Source of the DNA: Nostoc sp. JL33
GTDB taxonomy: Bacteria > Cyanobacteriota > Cyanobacteriia > Cyanobacteriales > Nostocaceae
Length of the DNA stretch: 64,000 bases
Assembly (NCBI RefSeq): GCF_017114985.1
Contig: NZ_JABXKP010000091.1
Span: 1-64,000, forward strand
Direction of reading: 5' to 3'
A program made the position numbers and the translations under genes. The notes below the pieces were generated by a model. That model made no database searches. It had not been told where the DNA came from and worked only from the letters and a program-made list of their open reading frames with translations. Below are positions 1 through 8,930 of the stretch, piece by piece; the stretch's first letter is position 1, and each line of letters begins with the position of its first letter.

Positions 1-414
1 CGTTAATATACTCCATCATCCCATACTGTATTGTACTCAAGCAGGAACCGCTATAGTAATCAGAAAACAGCGCGATTGTAGGGGATTAATCTGCTAGTTC
101 CTTAGCGATCGCTTCGGCGTCAGTAGTAATCATAAGAAAATACCCAAAACGGATGGAAACCACGCTCGCTTAGACAGTGGAGGAAATCGGAACAGCAATT
201 TTAATTGCTGTGATAGTAGCATACGTTTTTTGGTAAAATATAATCACAGTAAAATTAGCTCAACGCAGGAAGTTAACTCGTTTCCAAGGCTTATGCTAGT
301 AGCTGAGTTGTCTAGCGAGTAGCAACGTAAATTGAGTCATGGGGTGTGGGAGTGACTCCCTACTCCCCGTGTGAGTCGTGGTCTAAATACCTGAAAATTG
401 CTGTAAAAGATAAT

Positions 415-660
415 TCACTCAATTTCTAATGCCTTTTTGGCATGTTTCAACTGTTTCCAGAGAATATGAATTTGTTTGTAAGCTTCTTCTGGAGAAAGTT
501 TGCCACCAGTTTGTAGGTTACAGATGTAGTTCACACGTTGAGCAAACTCTTGGAGATTAGCGTTGAATACCAAATACTCTGGCTTAAACTGCCCATAATA
601 TGAACTACGAGGATATAGAAAATCGCACAGTTCCGATAGAAAATCAGATTTCGGATTCAT
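415..660 (-). CDS. small conserved cyanobacterial protein (DUF7219-like)
   Basis: An 81-residue soluble protein with no signal peptide or membrane segment. It starts MNPKSDFLSELCDFLYPRSS, has aromatic residues in the first third (YYGQFKPEYLVF) and a charged helical C-terminus (WKQLKHAKKALEIE). I recognise it as a small cyanobacterial family of unknown function; I recall DUF7219 as its label but could not verify this. It stands alone, with about 500 bases to the next gene on its downstream-strand neighbours. The coding signal is good: full-length ATG frame and conserved-looking composition. Function unknown. Confidence 0.7.
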   Translation of the reverse strand: MNPKSDFLSELCDFLYPRSSYYGQFKPEYLVFNANLQEFAQRVNYICNLQTGGKLSPEEAYKQIHILWKQLKHAKKALEIE

Positions 661-1098
661 ACAAGTTGAGATTTATTAGGTAATAGCAAAATTAAAAACA
701 CTCTCTTATATCATGATTGCCATTTTAAACTTTCAGAGGAAAAGTAGTAGATGAGTAAATTTCACTCATCTACTACAGGTAGAGTTAGGAGACAATTTGC
801 ATATTTATAACATCTTGTATGGGAAAAATCAGAAATTATAGCGGTGTATTTAAATAAACTAGAAAGGTTTGGAGACAGGTCTTGGGGTAGTCTATAGCGC
901 TTATCATTTGTATGCAATACACTCTTGGCCTCTCTTTTATTAAAAGAGGAGGTTTGAATCTTACTCCCCAACGCTACAAGGGTTGGGGTTGGGGGTTAGG
1001 TTTCTATTGGACTGAGATGAGAAGCGGGATATTCAAATGAATATCGCTATAAAAGTCTAGATTTCGAGAATAATTTTATGTTGCTCTGATTAACTTTT
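661..1098. other. intergenic region, nothing clear
   Basis: About 440 bases between the small DUF7219-like gene and the ssu operon terminator. It is AT-rich. A 69-codon frame on the minus strand (762-971) has no family resemblance and no convincing ribosome binding site. I see no RNA gene or mobile element. Confidence 0.5.
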
Positions 1099-1141
1099 AA
1101 AAAAAAGGTAGCACAGGGGTAATTTTTACCCCTCTGCTACC
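1099..1141 (-). terminator. Rho-independent terminator of the ssu operon
   Basis: Long hairpin with arms GGTAGCA and AGGGGTAA pairing with TTACCCCT and TGCTACC (1107-1141). Read on the minus strand it is followed by a run of eight T. It lies just past the ssuE stop codon at 1169, so it ends the ssuD-carbonic anhydrase-ssuE transcript. Confidence 0.85.
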
Positions 1142-1168
1142 AGCAAACGGAGGTATAAACTTGACTAT

Positions 1169-1735
1169 TTAATTGGCATGAACCAATTCTTGAGGCGCTG
1201 CGGCATCATATTCTACAGCTTTAACAAATTCCTTGAGAACATCTTTGAGTCTTTGCTCAATTTCCTCATCTAACAGGACGCTGTTATCAGCTTGTCGTTG
1301 AATTTGTTTGTCTACCGCATAAATAGTAGCTAGGATATGCCGCGCTCCTAATTCAGATAAGACAGGTTTAAGAGCATATTCAATTGCCAATAAGTGAGCG
1401 ATCGTCCCACCAAGGGCAATTGGTAACACGGGTTTACCTGTCAATGATTTTTGGGGCAGCAAATCTAGAAATGTTTTCAGCACTCCTGTATAAGCAGCTT
1501 TGTAAATTGGGGTGGCAATAATCACACCATCTGCTTTTGCTAATAAAGCTTTTGGCTGTTCTAAAGCAGGGCTGTCATATCGTCCAAAAATTAAATCTTC
1601 AGCAGGCAAATCCCGAACTGAAATAATGTCTACATGCAAGCCTTCTTGTTGTAAAAGCTTGGCAGTGTATTCGACAACACCATAGGTTCTAGATGGATGG
1701 GTTGGACTACCAGCGATCGCTAAAATATGAGTCAT
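1169..1735 (-). CDS. ssuE: NADPH-dependent FMN reductase SsuE
   Basis: A 188-residue flavodoxin-like reductase that supplies reduced FMN to the two-component alkanesulfonate monooxygenase. The N-terminus reads ILAIAGSPTHPSRT, the phosphate-binding loop of the NADPH-dependent FMN reductase family, and ATPIYKAAYTGVLKTFLDLL (about residues 75-95) is the second flavin-contact segment typical of SsuE. Length fits the family (about 180-195). It is the last gene of a three-gene minus-strand operon; its ATG overlaps the end of the carbonic anhydrase gene by four bases (ATGA type), which argues for translational coupling. Cytoplasmic. A strong terminator follows. Confidence 0.92.
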   Translation of the reverse strand: MTHILAIAGSPTHPSRTYGVVEYTAKLLQQEGLHVDIISVRDLPAEDLIFGRYDSPALEQPKALLAKADGVIIATPIYKAAYTGVLKTFLDLLPQKSLTGKPVLPIALGGTIAHLLAIEYALKPVLSELGARHILATIYAVDKQIQRQADNSVLLDEEIEQRLKDVLKEFVKAVEYDAAAPQELVHAN

Positions 1736-2370
1736 TCAATTAAACTCCCAATTTCTAAAACGGGTTCAGTATGTTTCGTGGTTTTGGTCTTCATAGCTGA
1801 TGCTGTATTAACCTTCTCACTCAGACGTTTGTAGGGACGGCGCAAACTCATACTCTCTACTTCCCAGATGTAGCCATGAATAACTACATCCTGGGGAATT
1901 AAAGCAGAATTACGCAGCAATTCAACCTGCTGTGTGCAGATTTCATCCACATCGGTAAACGTTTTGATCCATTTGGAAAAAACGCCTTTTGGTAGCTTCA
2001 ACTCTGGCAAAGCAGGATCGACACTAACTTGATCCACGTCAATACCTTGATTTCGCAATACCTCACTGAGAAAGTCTCCTGATGCTGTCATCATGCCACA
2101 TTCGGTATGATTAATAACGATGATTTCTTTTGTGCCAAAAAACTGTGTAGTTAACATCGCTGACCGAATAGCATCATCTGTAACTAACCCCCCGGCATTA
2201 CGGAAAATATGAGCATCTCCTTCACCAATTCCTAATACTTTCTCCACAGGTAAACGTTCGTCCATGCAAGCTAGCACCCACAAGCGTTTATTGTTAGGTA
2301 TCCCCAACTGACGACGCAATGCCCACGCTTCTTTTTCTGAGATTTTTTGGTCAATTTCTTGGTGCAACAT
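1732..2370 (-). CDS. beta-carbonic anhydrase-like zinc enzyme in the ssu operon
   Basis: A 212-residue protein with the beta-carbonic anhydrase zinc motif: Cys35-x-Asp37-x-Arg39 (CMDER), then IFRNAGG (about 55-61) and His88-x-x-Cys91 (HTECG). The short spacing and compact fold resemble clade-D beta enzymes such as Mycobacterium Rv1284 and the Thiobacillus carbonyl sulfide hydrolase rather than large carboxysomal CcaA. It lies between ssuD and ssuE, 27 bases after ssuD and overlapping ssuE by four. It may interconvert CO2 and bicarbonate, or act on a sulfur compound such as COS; the second is inference from position only. The C-terminal tail after RRPYKRLSEK is poorly conserved-looking. Confidence 0.85.
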   Translation of the reverse strand: MLHQEIDQKISEKEAWALRRQLGIPNNKRLWVLACMDERLPVEKVLGIGEGDAHIFRNAGGLVTDDAIRSAMLTTQFFGTKEIIVINHTECGMMTASGDFLSEVLRNQGIDVDQVSVDPALPELKLPKGVFSKWIKTFTDVDEICTQQVELLRNSALIPQDVVIHGYIWEVESMSLRRPYKRLSEKVNTASAMKTKTTKHTEPVLEIGSLIE

Positions 2371-2397
2371 GGCTGGTAATCTACTAGTTCTTAATTA

Positions 2398-3558
2398 CTA
2401 GGATATGGACGTTGCTCTTTGTTGAGGCTGCTGCTTAGGGAAATCTTCATTTGCCACAATCTCGCCAAATGGACTCAAGACATGTTGTTTCTCCACTGGC
2501 GGCAGATTTTCTAATGGCAGATGGGGAAATAGAAGTTCTGCGACTCGATAAGCTTCCTCTAGGTGGGGATAGCCAGAGAGGATAAAGGACTCAATACCCA
2601 AAGCAGCATATTCCAACATCCTGGCAGCTACGGTTTGGGGATCGCCTACTAAGGCCGTTCCCGCACCACCCCGCACCAAACCAACTCCCGCCCACAGGTT
2701 CGGGCTTATTTCTAATGCCTCACGATTACCGTGGTGTAATTGAGTCATCCGCCGTTGTCCTTCTGAATCCATGCGGGCATAAGCTTTTTGAGCTTTAGCG
2801 ATCGCTTCGTCATCCACATACCGAATTAAGTCATTCGCCGCATCCCAAGCTTCACTCTCGGTTTCCCGTACAATCACATGTAGGCGAATCCCAAACCGCA
2901 AAGTCCGCCCTTCTAATAAAGCAAGTCTGCGAACTGATGCAATCTTCTCGGCTACTTGCTGTGGTGGTTCGCCCCAAGTTAGATAGACATCTACATGCTT
3001 GGCAGCAATTTTTTGAGCAACCGCAGAAGAACCGCCAAACCACAAGGGCGGATATGGCTTCTGAACGGGTGGAAACAGCAGTTTACCATCCTGAATGTTG
3101 AAATAGTCGCCCTGAAGATTGGCTTGTTCACCACTAGCGATCGCTCGCCATACTGTCAAAAATTCATCTGTTAATTCATAGCGCTGATCGTGATCCAAAT
3201 GCAAGCCATCTCCCGCTAACTCCACAGGATCGCCCCCTGTCACCACATTAATTAGCAACCGTCCTCCAGAGAGGCGATCAAAAGTCGCCGCCATCCGCGC
3301 TGCTACCCCAGGTGATACCAAGCCGGGACGAATCGCCACCAAAAAACGCATCTGTCGCGTCAGTGATACCAGCGTTGACGCTACAATCCAAGCATCTTCG
3401 CAAGAACGTCCCGTGGGCAGCAATGCCCCTGTATAACCAAGGTCATCCACCGCTTGGGCTATCTGCCGCAGATAAGGAAAGCTTACTGCCCGTCCGCCTG
3501 TAGCAGTTGCAAGGTAACGTCCGTCGCCGTGGGTTGGGATGAACCATAGTAGCTGCAT
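2398..3558 (-). CDS. ssuD: FMNH2-dependent alkanesulfonate monooxygenase SsuD
   Basis: A 386-residue bacterial luciferase-like monooxygenase. With FMNH2 from SsuE it cleaves C1-C14 alkanesulfonates to aldehyde and sulfite, giving sulfur when sulfate is scarce. Family segments are clear: [12 protein letters not shown] at the N-terminus, [17 protein letters not shown] (about 42-58), [14 protein letters not shown] (about 100-113) and [12 protein letters not shown] (about 170). Length matches SsuD (about 380). It is the first gene of the operon. No ssuABC importer is present in this window, so uptake must be encoded elsewhere or be supplied by another transporter. Cytoplasmic. Confidence 0.95.
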   Translation of the reverse strand: MQLLWFIPTHGDGRYLATATGGRAVSFPYLRQIAQAVDDLGYTGALLPTGRSCEDAWIVASTLVSLTRQMRFLVAIRPGLVSPGVAARMAATFDRLSGGRLLINVVTGGDPVELAGDGLHLDHDQRYELTDEFLTVWRAIASGEQANLQGDYFNIQDGKLLFPPVQKPYPPLWFGGSSAVAQKIAAKHVDVYLTWGEPPQQVAEKIASVRRLALLEGRTLRFGIRLHVIVRETESEAWDAANDLIRYVDDEAIAKAQKAYARMDSEGQRRMTQLHHGNREALEISPNLWAGVGLVRGGAGTALVGDPQTVAARMLEYAALGIESFILSGYPHLEEAYRVAELLFPHLPLENLPPVEKQHVLSPFGEIVANEDFPKQQPQQRATSIS

Positions 3559-4347
3559 GAGTCTTGTCCTTTTAAACTACGATAAGTCGATAGAAATACC
3601 GTGTTTTGTTTATAGTTCTGAAAGTAGCACATATTCTACTTAATTAAGCAAGAAGTTTTCAGAAAACTACGGTATCTCTATCAGACCAATGTATATTAAG
3701 CCGTGTTCAATCGGCTGGCGATCGGAAAAATTGGGTATCGGGCATTGGGTATTAGTTATTTCTTCGTCTCTCCCCTGCTTCCCCTACATCTATGCACGAC
3801 ATCTAACACACATCCAGGTGTACTGTCCAAAATCAGGTCAAGTTGATCGGATTCCCGTTCAGTATTTTCTTGAACGCATTGCGGCAGGTTAAACTAACGT
3901 GAGTTTGATCAACTAAAAAACGGCACAAGGAAGGGCAGGTAAGTCTTTGGGATAAATATCAAGTAAGGGTTTTTCAGGCAAATAAGTCTAAGCAGCTAAA
4001 CCAGCCATCAAGTTGACCCCGAACCCAATAACGCAACTATCCACGTTGAATCACCCTCTACAGCCATCACGTTTTGATGCCTAATTAAAATCCCCATTAC
4101 AAAACGTAATTGCGAATTGGTTTAAGCTTTATTGACATTGATCTACTCTTATTGACAAGATGCGCTTACCCTGAGATATCAACGAAGTAGGTCTGGGTAG
4201 TTCATAAATAATTTGTTGTTTCTTAGCTAATTTTAATCAGTTTATCAGGGCTAATTCAGGGCGATCGCTGATTATAGTTATGAATGTAGTGAATCCCGTA
4301 CTGAAGTTGATTGCCCAGTTAAGGGGAAAATAGAAAATAATAGATAT
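3559..4347. other. intergenic region upstream of ssuD and msrB
   Basis: About 790 bases between the divergent ssuD and msrB genes; both promoters should lie here. A 67-codon plus frame (3689-3892) contains low-complexity text common in Nostoc spacers (GGGCATTGGGTATT) and is not convincing. No RNA gene, insertion-sequence end or riboswitch is recognised. Confidence 0.5.
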
Positions 4348-4842
4348 ATGGACAAACGCTATTTTTTACAGGCTAGTGCAGTAATAGTCGGCACAGCATT
4401 GTTATCAAGGTATATCAATTGGGAGTCAGAAGCGATGACAACTTCTAATAGTGGATTTGAAATTACCAAACCAGAGTCAGAGTGGCGCACGATTTTAACG
4501 CCAGAACAGTTTAGTGTATTGCGTAAGCATGGGACTGAACGCCCTCACACTAGCCCATTGGATAAAGAATACGACAATGGGACTTATTTTTGTGCCGCGT
4601 GTGAACAGCCACTGTTTACATCTGATACAAAATTTAACAGTGGTACTGGCTGGCCCAGCTTTTTTAATCCAATTGAAGGTGCGATCGCTCTAACTGTAGA
4701 TAAGTCGTTGTTTATGACCAGAACTGAAGTGCATTGTAGTCGCTGTGGTGGTCATCTGGGTCATGTTTTTGATGACGGCCCTGCACCCACTGGTAAGCGC
4801 TACTGCATGAACGGTGTTTCGCTGAAGTTTGTTCCTGCCTAA
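4348..4842 (+). CDS. msrB: peptide-methionine (R)-S-oxide reductase MsrB, probably exported
   Basis: A 164-residue enzyme that reduces methionine-R-sulfoxide in proteins. The zinc site is complete: Cys82/Cys85 (CAAC) and Cys130/Cys133 (CSRC). The catalytic Cys153 lies in RYCMNG, and the signature SGTGWPSF is at about 98-105. The first 25 residues (KRYFLQAS then a hydrophobic stretch) look like a Tat-type or Sec-type export signal, so the enzyme may act in the periplasm or thylakoid lumen. A start at Met30 (4435) would give the cytosolic core only; I prefer the longer form because the leader has the order and composition of a real signal. Stands alone. Confidence 0.92.
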   Translation: MDKRYFLQASAVIVGTALLSRYINWESEAMTTSNSGFEITKPESEWRTILTPEQFSVLRKHGTERPHTSPLDKEYDNGTYFCAACEQPLFTSDTKFNSGTGWPSFFNPIEGAIALTVDKSLFMTRTEVHCSRCGGHLGHVFDDGPAPTGKRYCMNGVSLKFVPA

Positions 4843-5034
4843 TTTAGTTGCTTCGGCGTAGCCTGTCGTCAACACATCGCACGCACTAACCTAAATTATC
4901 AGATTTTGGCGCTTGACCAAGGGTGAATAAACTTTTGACAACAACTTCTCCTACTCAATGCTAGTGGACGAAGTATTGTCAATTTAAAGAAATGCAACTC
5001 TTGGTCTTCGCTAGAGCTATCTACCTAATTCGTC

Positions 5035-5124
5035 CTATTTGTTTGGGTCGTTTTTCTCCTTTTTGTCTTTGGGATCTTTTTTAGGTTTTTTAACTTCTTT
5101 ATTACTTTTTCTTTCTTTCGACAT
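5035..5124 (-). CDS. 29-residue lysine-rich small protein
   Basis: A tiny open frame beginning MSKERKSNKEVKKPKKD, 29 residues long, about 40 percent lysine with Asp, Glu, Asn and Pro and no hydrophobic residues to speak of. A good Shine-Dalgarno GGAG lies eight bases before the ATG. Very similar short Lys-rich proteins starting MSKERKSNKE occur widely in bacteria as unnamed proteins (from memory). It is expected to be unstructured and may bind nucleic acid, but no function is known. Too short for usual ORF cut-offs, hence easily missed. Confidence 0.6.
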   Translation of the reverse strand: MSKERKSNKEVKKPKKDPKDKKEKNDPNK

Positions 5125-5559
5125 CAGCGTTCTCCAACTAGGTTAATCAGTCAAAGCTTCCATATTGTACCGTCAGGAAATCAGGATATGACTTACCTAA
5201 TATTCTTTTAAGGCAAAAAAGAAAGCATCAGACATGAATGCTACTAACTACCATGATACGGTGTTGTTTGATTCGCTGTCGCTTGAATCCATATTGCCAG
5301 AATTGCGGCTAGACAACAGATAGAGACGTTGCAGCCGCACAAGTCGTCCTCATCAGAGGATGTGCATCTGTCAGGCAGACGGTTAAGATGCTTGTTGTTC
5401 CCGTAGCGGCGCGTTAGCACAGGTAAATTCATTGGAATTCCAAAGACGCAAGAATCCCACGGCTTTTAGTTAAACTGAGCGAACGCGGTAGCGTGTCGTA
5501 AGACAAGCGATAGTTTAACAGCTGCGGGAGTGTCAATTAACCTATCCCCTATCCCCTTG
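5125..5559. other. intergenic region with Nostoc-type repeat fragments
   Basis: About 435 bases. It holds GC-rich fragments of the dispersed repeats seen elsewhere in the window (around 5400-5420 and 5480-5515, for example GAACGCGGTAGCGTGTCG). A 62-codon minus frame (5244-5432) is not convincing. No gene is called. Confidence 0.5.
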
Positions 5560-6198
5560 TTAACCCCTAACTCCCTTTACTAATTGTTCCAACAATTTTA
5601 TCCTCTGCCACCAACGATTTAGGGGATAATAGACTACAGGTGCCCACAGACTACTAAGAATGGCAGAAGCTAGGGCGACACGCTGGTAATATGTCCAAAT
5701 ATCTGTTATTTTGCGCTGATCGCCGAGCAAAGTTAATTGCAACCCAAAGATAGTTTCTGCCAAAACTGCCATACCAAAGACAATTACTGCAATCGAAATA
5801 AAATCTTCTTCGATAAAACGCTGTTTCTGGAGCAGACTAGTTAAAATTCCCACTATACCTAAACTAAGGGCATGAGTAGGGTTAAGTGATGTCATTGAAT
5901 CTTGAAGTAGCCCCAGAACTATACCTGCCAATGCTCCAGAAAACACTGGGCGCTTCACACTCCAAGCCACCACCCAAATTAACAGCCAATTAGGGCCAAT
6001 TCCCAATAATTCCATCCCTGGCAGGCGGGTTGGCAATAATAATAAACATAACAGTACAGATCCAACCGTCACTATCCAACCCAACAACTGACGTATACCG
6101 GGATGCCAACGAGAAAGCGGCGGGATTTGGAATTTCGATTTTCGCTCTGACGATTTTGGCTTTCTCTGCCTGCTGTTACCAAATGCAGGAATCTTCAT
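5560..6198 (-). CDS. mreD: rod shape-determining protein MreD
   Basis: A 212-residue membrane protein and the third member of the mreBCD cell-shape operon. After a basic N-terminus (about 1-35) come five to six hydrophobic segments, including LGWIVTVGSVLLCLLLLPTR and a central GIVLGLLQDSMTS motif region characteristic of MreD. It helps hold the elongation machinery (MreB filaments, PBP2, RodA) at the cytoplasmic membrane. It starts 25 bases after mreC. Sequence conservation in MreD is low across bacteria; the call rests on topology plus position after mreC. Confidence 0.88.
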   Translation of the reverse strand: MKIPAFGNSRQRKPKSSERKSKFQIPPLSRWHPGIRQLLGWIVTVGSVLLCLLLLPTRLPGMELLGIGPNWLLIWVVAWSVKRPVFSGALAGIVLGLLQDSMTSLNPTHALSLGIVGILTSLLQKQRFIEEDFISIAVIVFGMAVLAETIFGLQLTLLGDQRKITDIWTYYQRVALASAILSSLWAPVVYYPLNRWWQRIKLLEQLVKGVRG

Positions 6199-6223
6199 TT
6201 TTCTATAGATTTGCTCAAAAAAT

Positions 6224-7018
6224 TTACTTAGACTTTTGCGGCGCTTGATTTTCCGACTCTTGGTTTTCTGGCTTTGGATAAACAGCTACCCAATCGAGAG
6301 AGTTGATTGGCGGAAACAGCTCAATTTTCGCCACTGATGCGGGAAGTTTCTTTAAATCCAGCGATTTAATTCGTCCTACAGCCAAGCCAGATGGAAATTT
6401 CTGACTATAAGTAGATGTGGAAACTAAATCTCCTACTTTGACATTTGGGACTTTTTCATAAAACTCCAGCACAGCTTCTGCAGAAGAATCTCCTCGCAAA
6501 ACGCCTTTAGCTGCCGTGCGGCTAACTGATACACCCACTTGACTCTTGAGGTCACTGATTAACAACACGCGGCTAGTATTGGGAGTTACACTCTCCACTA
6601 GACCGACCAATCCGCCATCTGCCTTGACTATGAAGCCTTCACCAATCCCCACATTCGCACCGCGATTCAGGGTAACTTGTTGCCACCACTGGTCAGCACT
6701 ACGTCCTATCACCCGTGCTGGAATTGGCCGTGATGCCAGTGGCTCTTTTTCCACATAGCCCAATAAATCTTGTAGCTTTGTCTTTTGACTTTCCAAATCT
6801 ACTATACGGGTTTGCAATTCTAATATCCGGGCATCTCTAATACCTTCTTCTGGAGTTGGCCCTGACTGCAACATCTCTAACGGACGGGTAATTGCCTGGT
6901 ATGTTTCAAACACCAGTTCACCTTGAGTCTGTCGCAATATCCAAGCACTACCAACTACTAGAGCTAACAACCCGATTTGTAACCCTTTACGATCCCACCA
7001 ACGCCGTATTGTAACCAT
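6224..7018 (-). CDS. mreC: rod shape-determining protein MreC
   Basis: About 264 residues. A single N-terminal membrane anchor (IGLLALVVGSAWILRQ), then a coiled coil (EGIRDARILELQTRIVDLESQKTK region, about 60-95) and a beta-rich periplasmic domain with VIGRSADQWWQQVTLNRG and DGGLVGLVE, all typical of MreC. It links cytoplasmic MreB to periplasmic wall synthases. The frame is open to 7042 but MVTIRRWWDRKG at 7018 is the more natural start, as it places the basic residues just before the anchor. Sits between mreB and mreD. Confidence 0.93.
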   Translation of the reverse strand: MVTIRRWWDRKGLQIGLLALVVGSAWILRQTQGELVFETYQAITRPLEMLQSGPTPEEGIRDARILELQTRIVDLESQKTKLQDLLGYVEKEPLASRPIPARVIGRSADQWWQQVTLNRGANVGIGEGFIVKADGGLVGLVESVTPNTSRVLLISDLKSQVGVSVSRTAAKGVLRGDSSAEAVLEFYEKVPNVKVGDLVSTSTYSQKFPSGLAVGRIKSLDLKKLPASVAKIELFPPINSLDWVAVYPKPENQESENQAPQKSK

Positions 7019-7120
7019 ATATACCTTTGTATACTTATACAAATTAAGTTCTACTTGGATTCTATTTATATAGAACCCAAATAGAACTCAAATAGAACTC
7101 AAATATGATATTTTCTTTTG

Positions 7121-8164
7121 CTACATATTGCGAGAGCTTTCGGTGACAACTCGTTCCAACTGTTTGAAGTTTTCTAACACACGGCCTGTTCCCAGCACAA
7201 CACAGCACAAAGGATCGGCAGCAATGTGGGTAATAATTCCTGTTTCATGGCTAATCAGGGTATCTATGCCTTTGAGCAAAGCACCGCCACCAGCTAACAT
7301 AATACCTCTGTCAATAATATCTGCTGCCAGTTCTGGAGGTGTGCGTTCCAGTGTCCGCTTCACAGCTTCTATAATTACTGATAGTGGTTCCAACATGCTT
7401 TCACGGATTTCTGGGGCTTTGATTGTTACAGTTCGCGGTAGACCAGAAAGCAGGTGTAAGCCTCGGACTTCCATCATGGCTTCATTATCATCATTAGTAG
7501 GATAGGCAGAACCAAGCCGAATCTTGATGTCTTCGGCAGTACGTTCACCAATGACTAAGTTATGAACTTTTTTAATATACTGAATGATCGCTTCAGTCAG
7601 TTCATCTCCAGCAATGCGTACTGATTCGCTGATTACCGTACCCTGAAGACTTAGCACCGCAACTTCTGTTGTACCACCACCAATATCGATGATCATGTTG
7701 CCAGTCGGTTCAGCAACAGGTAGTCCTGCACCAATTGCCGCAGCTATAGGTTCATCGATTAAATATACTTTTCTTGCTCCTGCTTGATGAGCTGCATCCA
7801 TCACAGCTCGCCTTTCTACTCCTGTGACGCCACTGGGAATACCAATGACAATCCGGGGTAAAATTAGGGATCTGCCTTCATTTACACGCTGAATAAAGCT
7901 TTTCAGCATCAGCTCGGCTATATCGAAATCAGCGATTACACCATCACGCAAGGGGCGGAGGGCAATCACATTTCCAGGTGTGCGACCGAGCATTTTTTTG
8001 GCTTCTTCTCCCACTGCTAGTGCTACCTTTTCGTTGACATCGATCGCAACTACAGAAGGTTCTTGCAGTACAATACCTTTACCAGATACATAAACCAGGG
8101 TGTTAGCGGTACCGAGGTCGATACCCATATCCCATGATGTGCGAAAGTTCCTAAAAATACCCAC
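7121..8164 (-). CDS. mreB: actin-like cell-shape protein MreB
   Basis: A 347-residue bacterial actin that forms membrane-bound filaments directing lateral wall growth. It has the phosphate-1 loop GIDLGTANTLVY (about 14-25), the phosphate-2 region IDIGGGTTEVAVLSL (about 160-174), and adenosine-site LAGGGALLKGID (about 295). Length is as expected for MreB (335-350). First gene of the mreBCD operon; the 78-base gap to mreC is modest. In filamentous cyanobacteria mreB affects cell shape and chromosome handling is largely unaffected (family knowledge). Confidence 0.97.
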   Translation of the reverse strand: MGIFRNFRTSWDMGIDLGTANTLVYVSGKGIVLQEPSVVAIDVNEKVALAVGEEAKKMLGRTPGNVIALRPLRDGVIADFDIAELMLKSFIQRVNEGRSLILPRIVIGIPSGVTGVERRAVMDAAHQAGARKVYLIDEPIAAAIGAGLPVAEPTGNMIIDIGGGTTEVAVLSLQGTVISESVRIAGDELTEAIIQYIKKVHNLVIGERTAEDIKIRLGSAYPTNDDNEAMMEVRGLHLLSGLPRTVTIKAPEIRESMLEPLSVIIEAVKRTLERTPPELAADIIDRGIMLAGGGALLKGIDTLISHETGIITHIAADPLCCVVLGTGRVLENFKQLERVVTESSRNM

Positions 8165-8500
8165 GCGTCTCTAAGCCCCCTATGTGCGATACTTTTTGAC
8201 TACAACGGAAAGAGTTAATCGTGCCGGATTTGATGAAGTTTTTATCCTGAGTTGAGTAAACTAGACTATATTTTTAGATGATTCCCAGGAATATTTACTA
8301 TCTCTCAAGCTTCAATTTTTTGATATTCTCTGGTTAACTAAGTATATCCGTATACTTTTATGTGTTTCTCCAAGTAGTATGTATAATTTTTCAATTAAAC
8401 TATATTGTTAACTGTTTAACACATTATTTTCAAGAGTTTCACAATTCGCTATGATAAAAGTCGGAATTAATCAGTACTCCTGTACTAAGAGGTAACGCAT
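8165..8500. promoter_or_regulatory. divergent promoter region between mreB and ssb
   Basis: About 336 AT-rich bases between two divergently transcribed genes. Promoters for both should be here. Before ssb there is TATGATAAAAG at about 8450 (a fair -10 match, TATGAT) and a ribosome site AGAGGTAACGCAT before the ATG. No defined operator is recognised. Confidence 0.4.
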
Positions 8501-8863
8501 ATGAGTATCAATATTGTCACCCTTGTTGGTCGTGTAGGTAGCGACCCTGATATAAAATATTTTGAATCAGGTAGTGTTAAGTGTAGATTGACACTAGCTG
8601 TTAATCGTCGCACTAAAGAAGGCGAACATACCGACTGGTTTAATTTAGAACTATGGGGAAAAACGGCGGAGGTAGCAGGTAATTATGTACGCAAAGGCAG
8701 ACAAATTGCTGTCAAAGGTTCCTTAAAGTTTGACACATGGAGCGATCGCCAAACAGGAGCAAACCGATCCTCTCCAGTTATCCAAGTAGATCAACTAGAT
8801 TTATTAGGCTCTAAGCGCGACGGAGAAGGCGGTACAGCAGATACGTCTTCAGAACATTTCTAA
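8501..8863 (+). CDS. ssb: single-stranded DNA-binding protein, short form
   Basis: A 120-residue OB-fold protein. It starts MSINIVTLVGRVGSDPDIKY and contains WFNLELWGKTAEVAGNYVRKG, the core of bacterial SSB. It binds single-stranded DNA in replication, recombination and repair. It is shorter than E. coli-type SSB: the C-terminus ends SSEHF, without the acidic DDDIPF tip used to recruit partner proteins. Short SSBs like this are common in cyanobacteria, which usually carry a second one. Stands alone. Confidence 0.93.
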   Translation: MSINIVTLVGRVGSDPDIKYFESGSVKCRLTLAVNRRTKEGEHTDWFNLELWGKTAEVAGNYVRKGRQIAVKGSLKFDTWSDRQTGANRSSPVIQVDQLDLLGSKRDGEGGTADTSSEHF

Positions 8864-8869
8864 TTTATC

Positions 8870-8930
8870 ATTGGTCATTAGTTCTTAGTAATGCTAATGA
8901 CCAATGACCAATGACTAATGACTAATAACT
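8870..8930. repeat. hairpin and heptamer repeat between ssb and the SIMPL gene
   Basis: Perfect 12-bp inverted repeat (8870-8881 with 8894-8905) overlapping five tandem heptamers AATGACC/AATGACT/AATAACT (8896-8930). It lies between two convergent genes and reaches the stop codon of the SIMPL gene. It can serve as a two-way terminator and is of the STRR type known from heterocystous cyanobacteria. Confidence 0.75.

Noticed and set aside
86-133. 15-codon minus frame at the left edge (MITTDAEAIAKELAD)
   Set aside because: Too short and without a ribosome site; composed partly of a HIP1 octamer.
762-971. 69-codon minus frame after the first gene
   Set aside because: No conserved feature or ribosome site; starts and ends in spacer DNA.
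3689-3892. 67-codon plus frame before msrB, a possible transposase scrap
   Set aside because: Contains repetitive spacer text and no domain; too weak to call.
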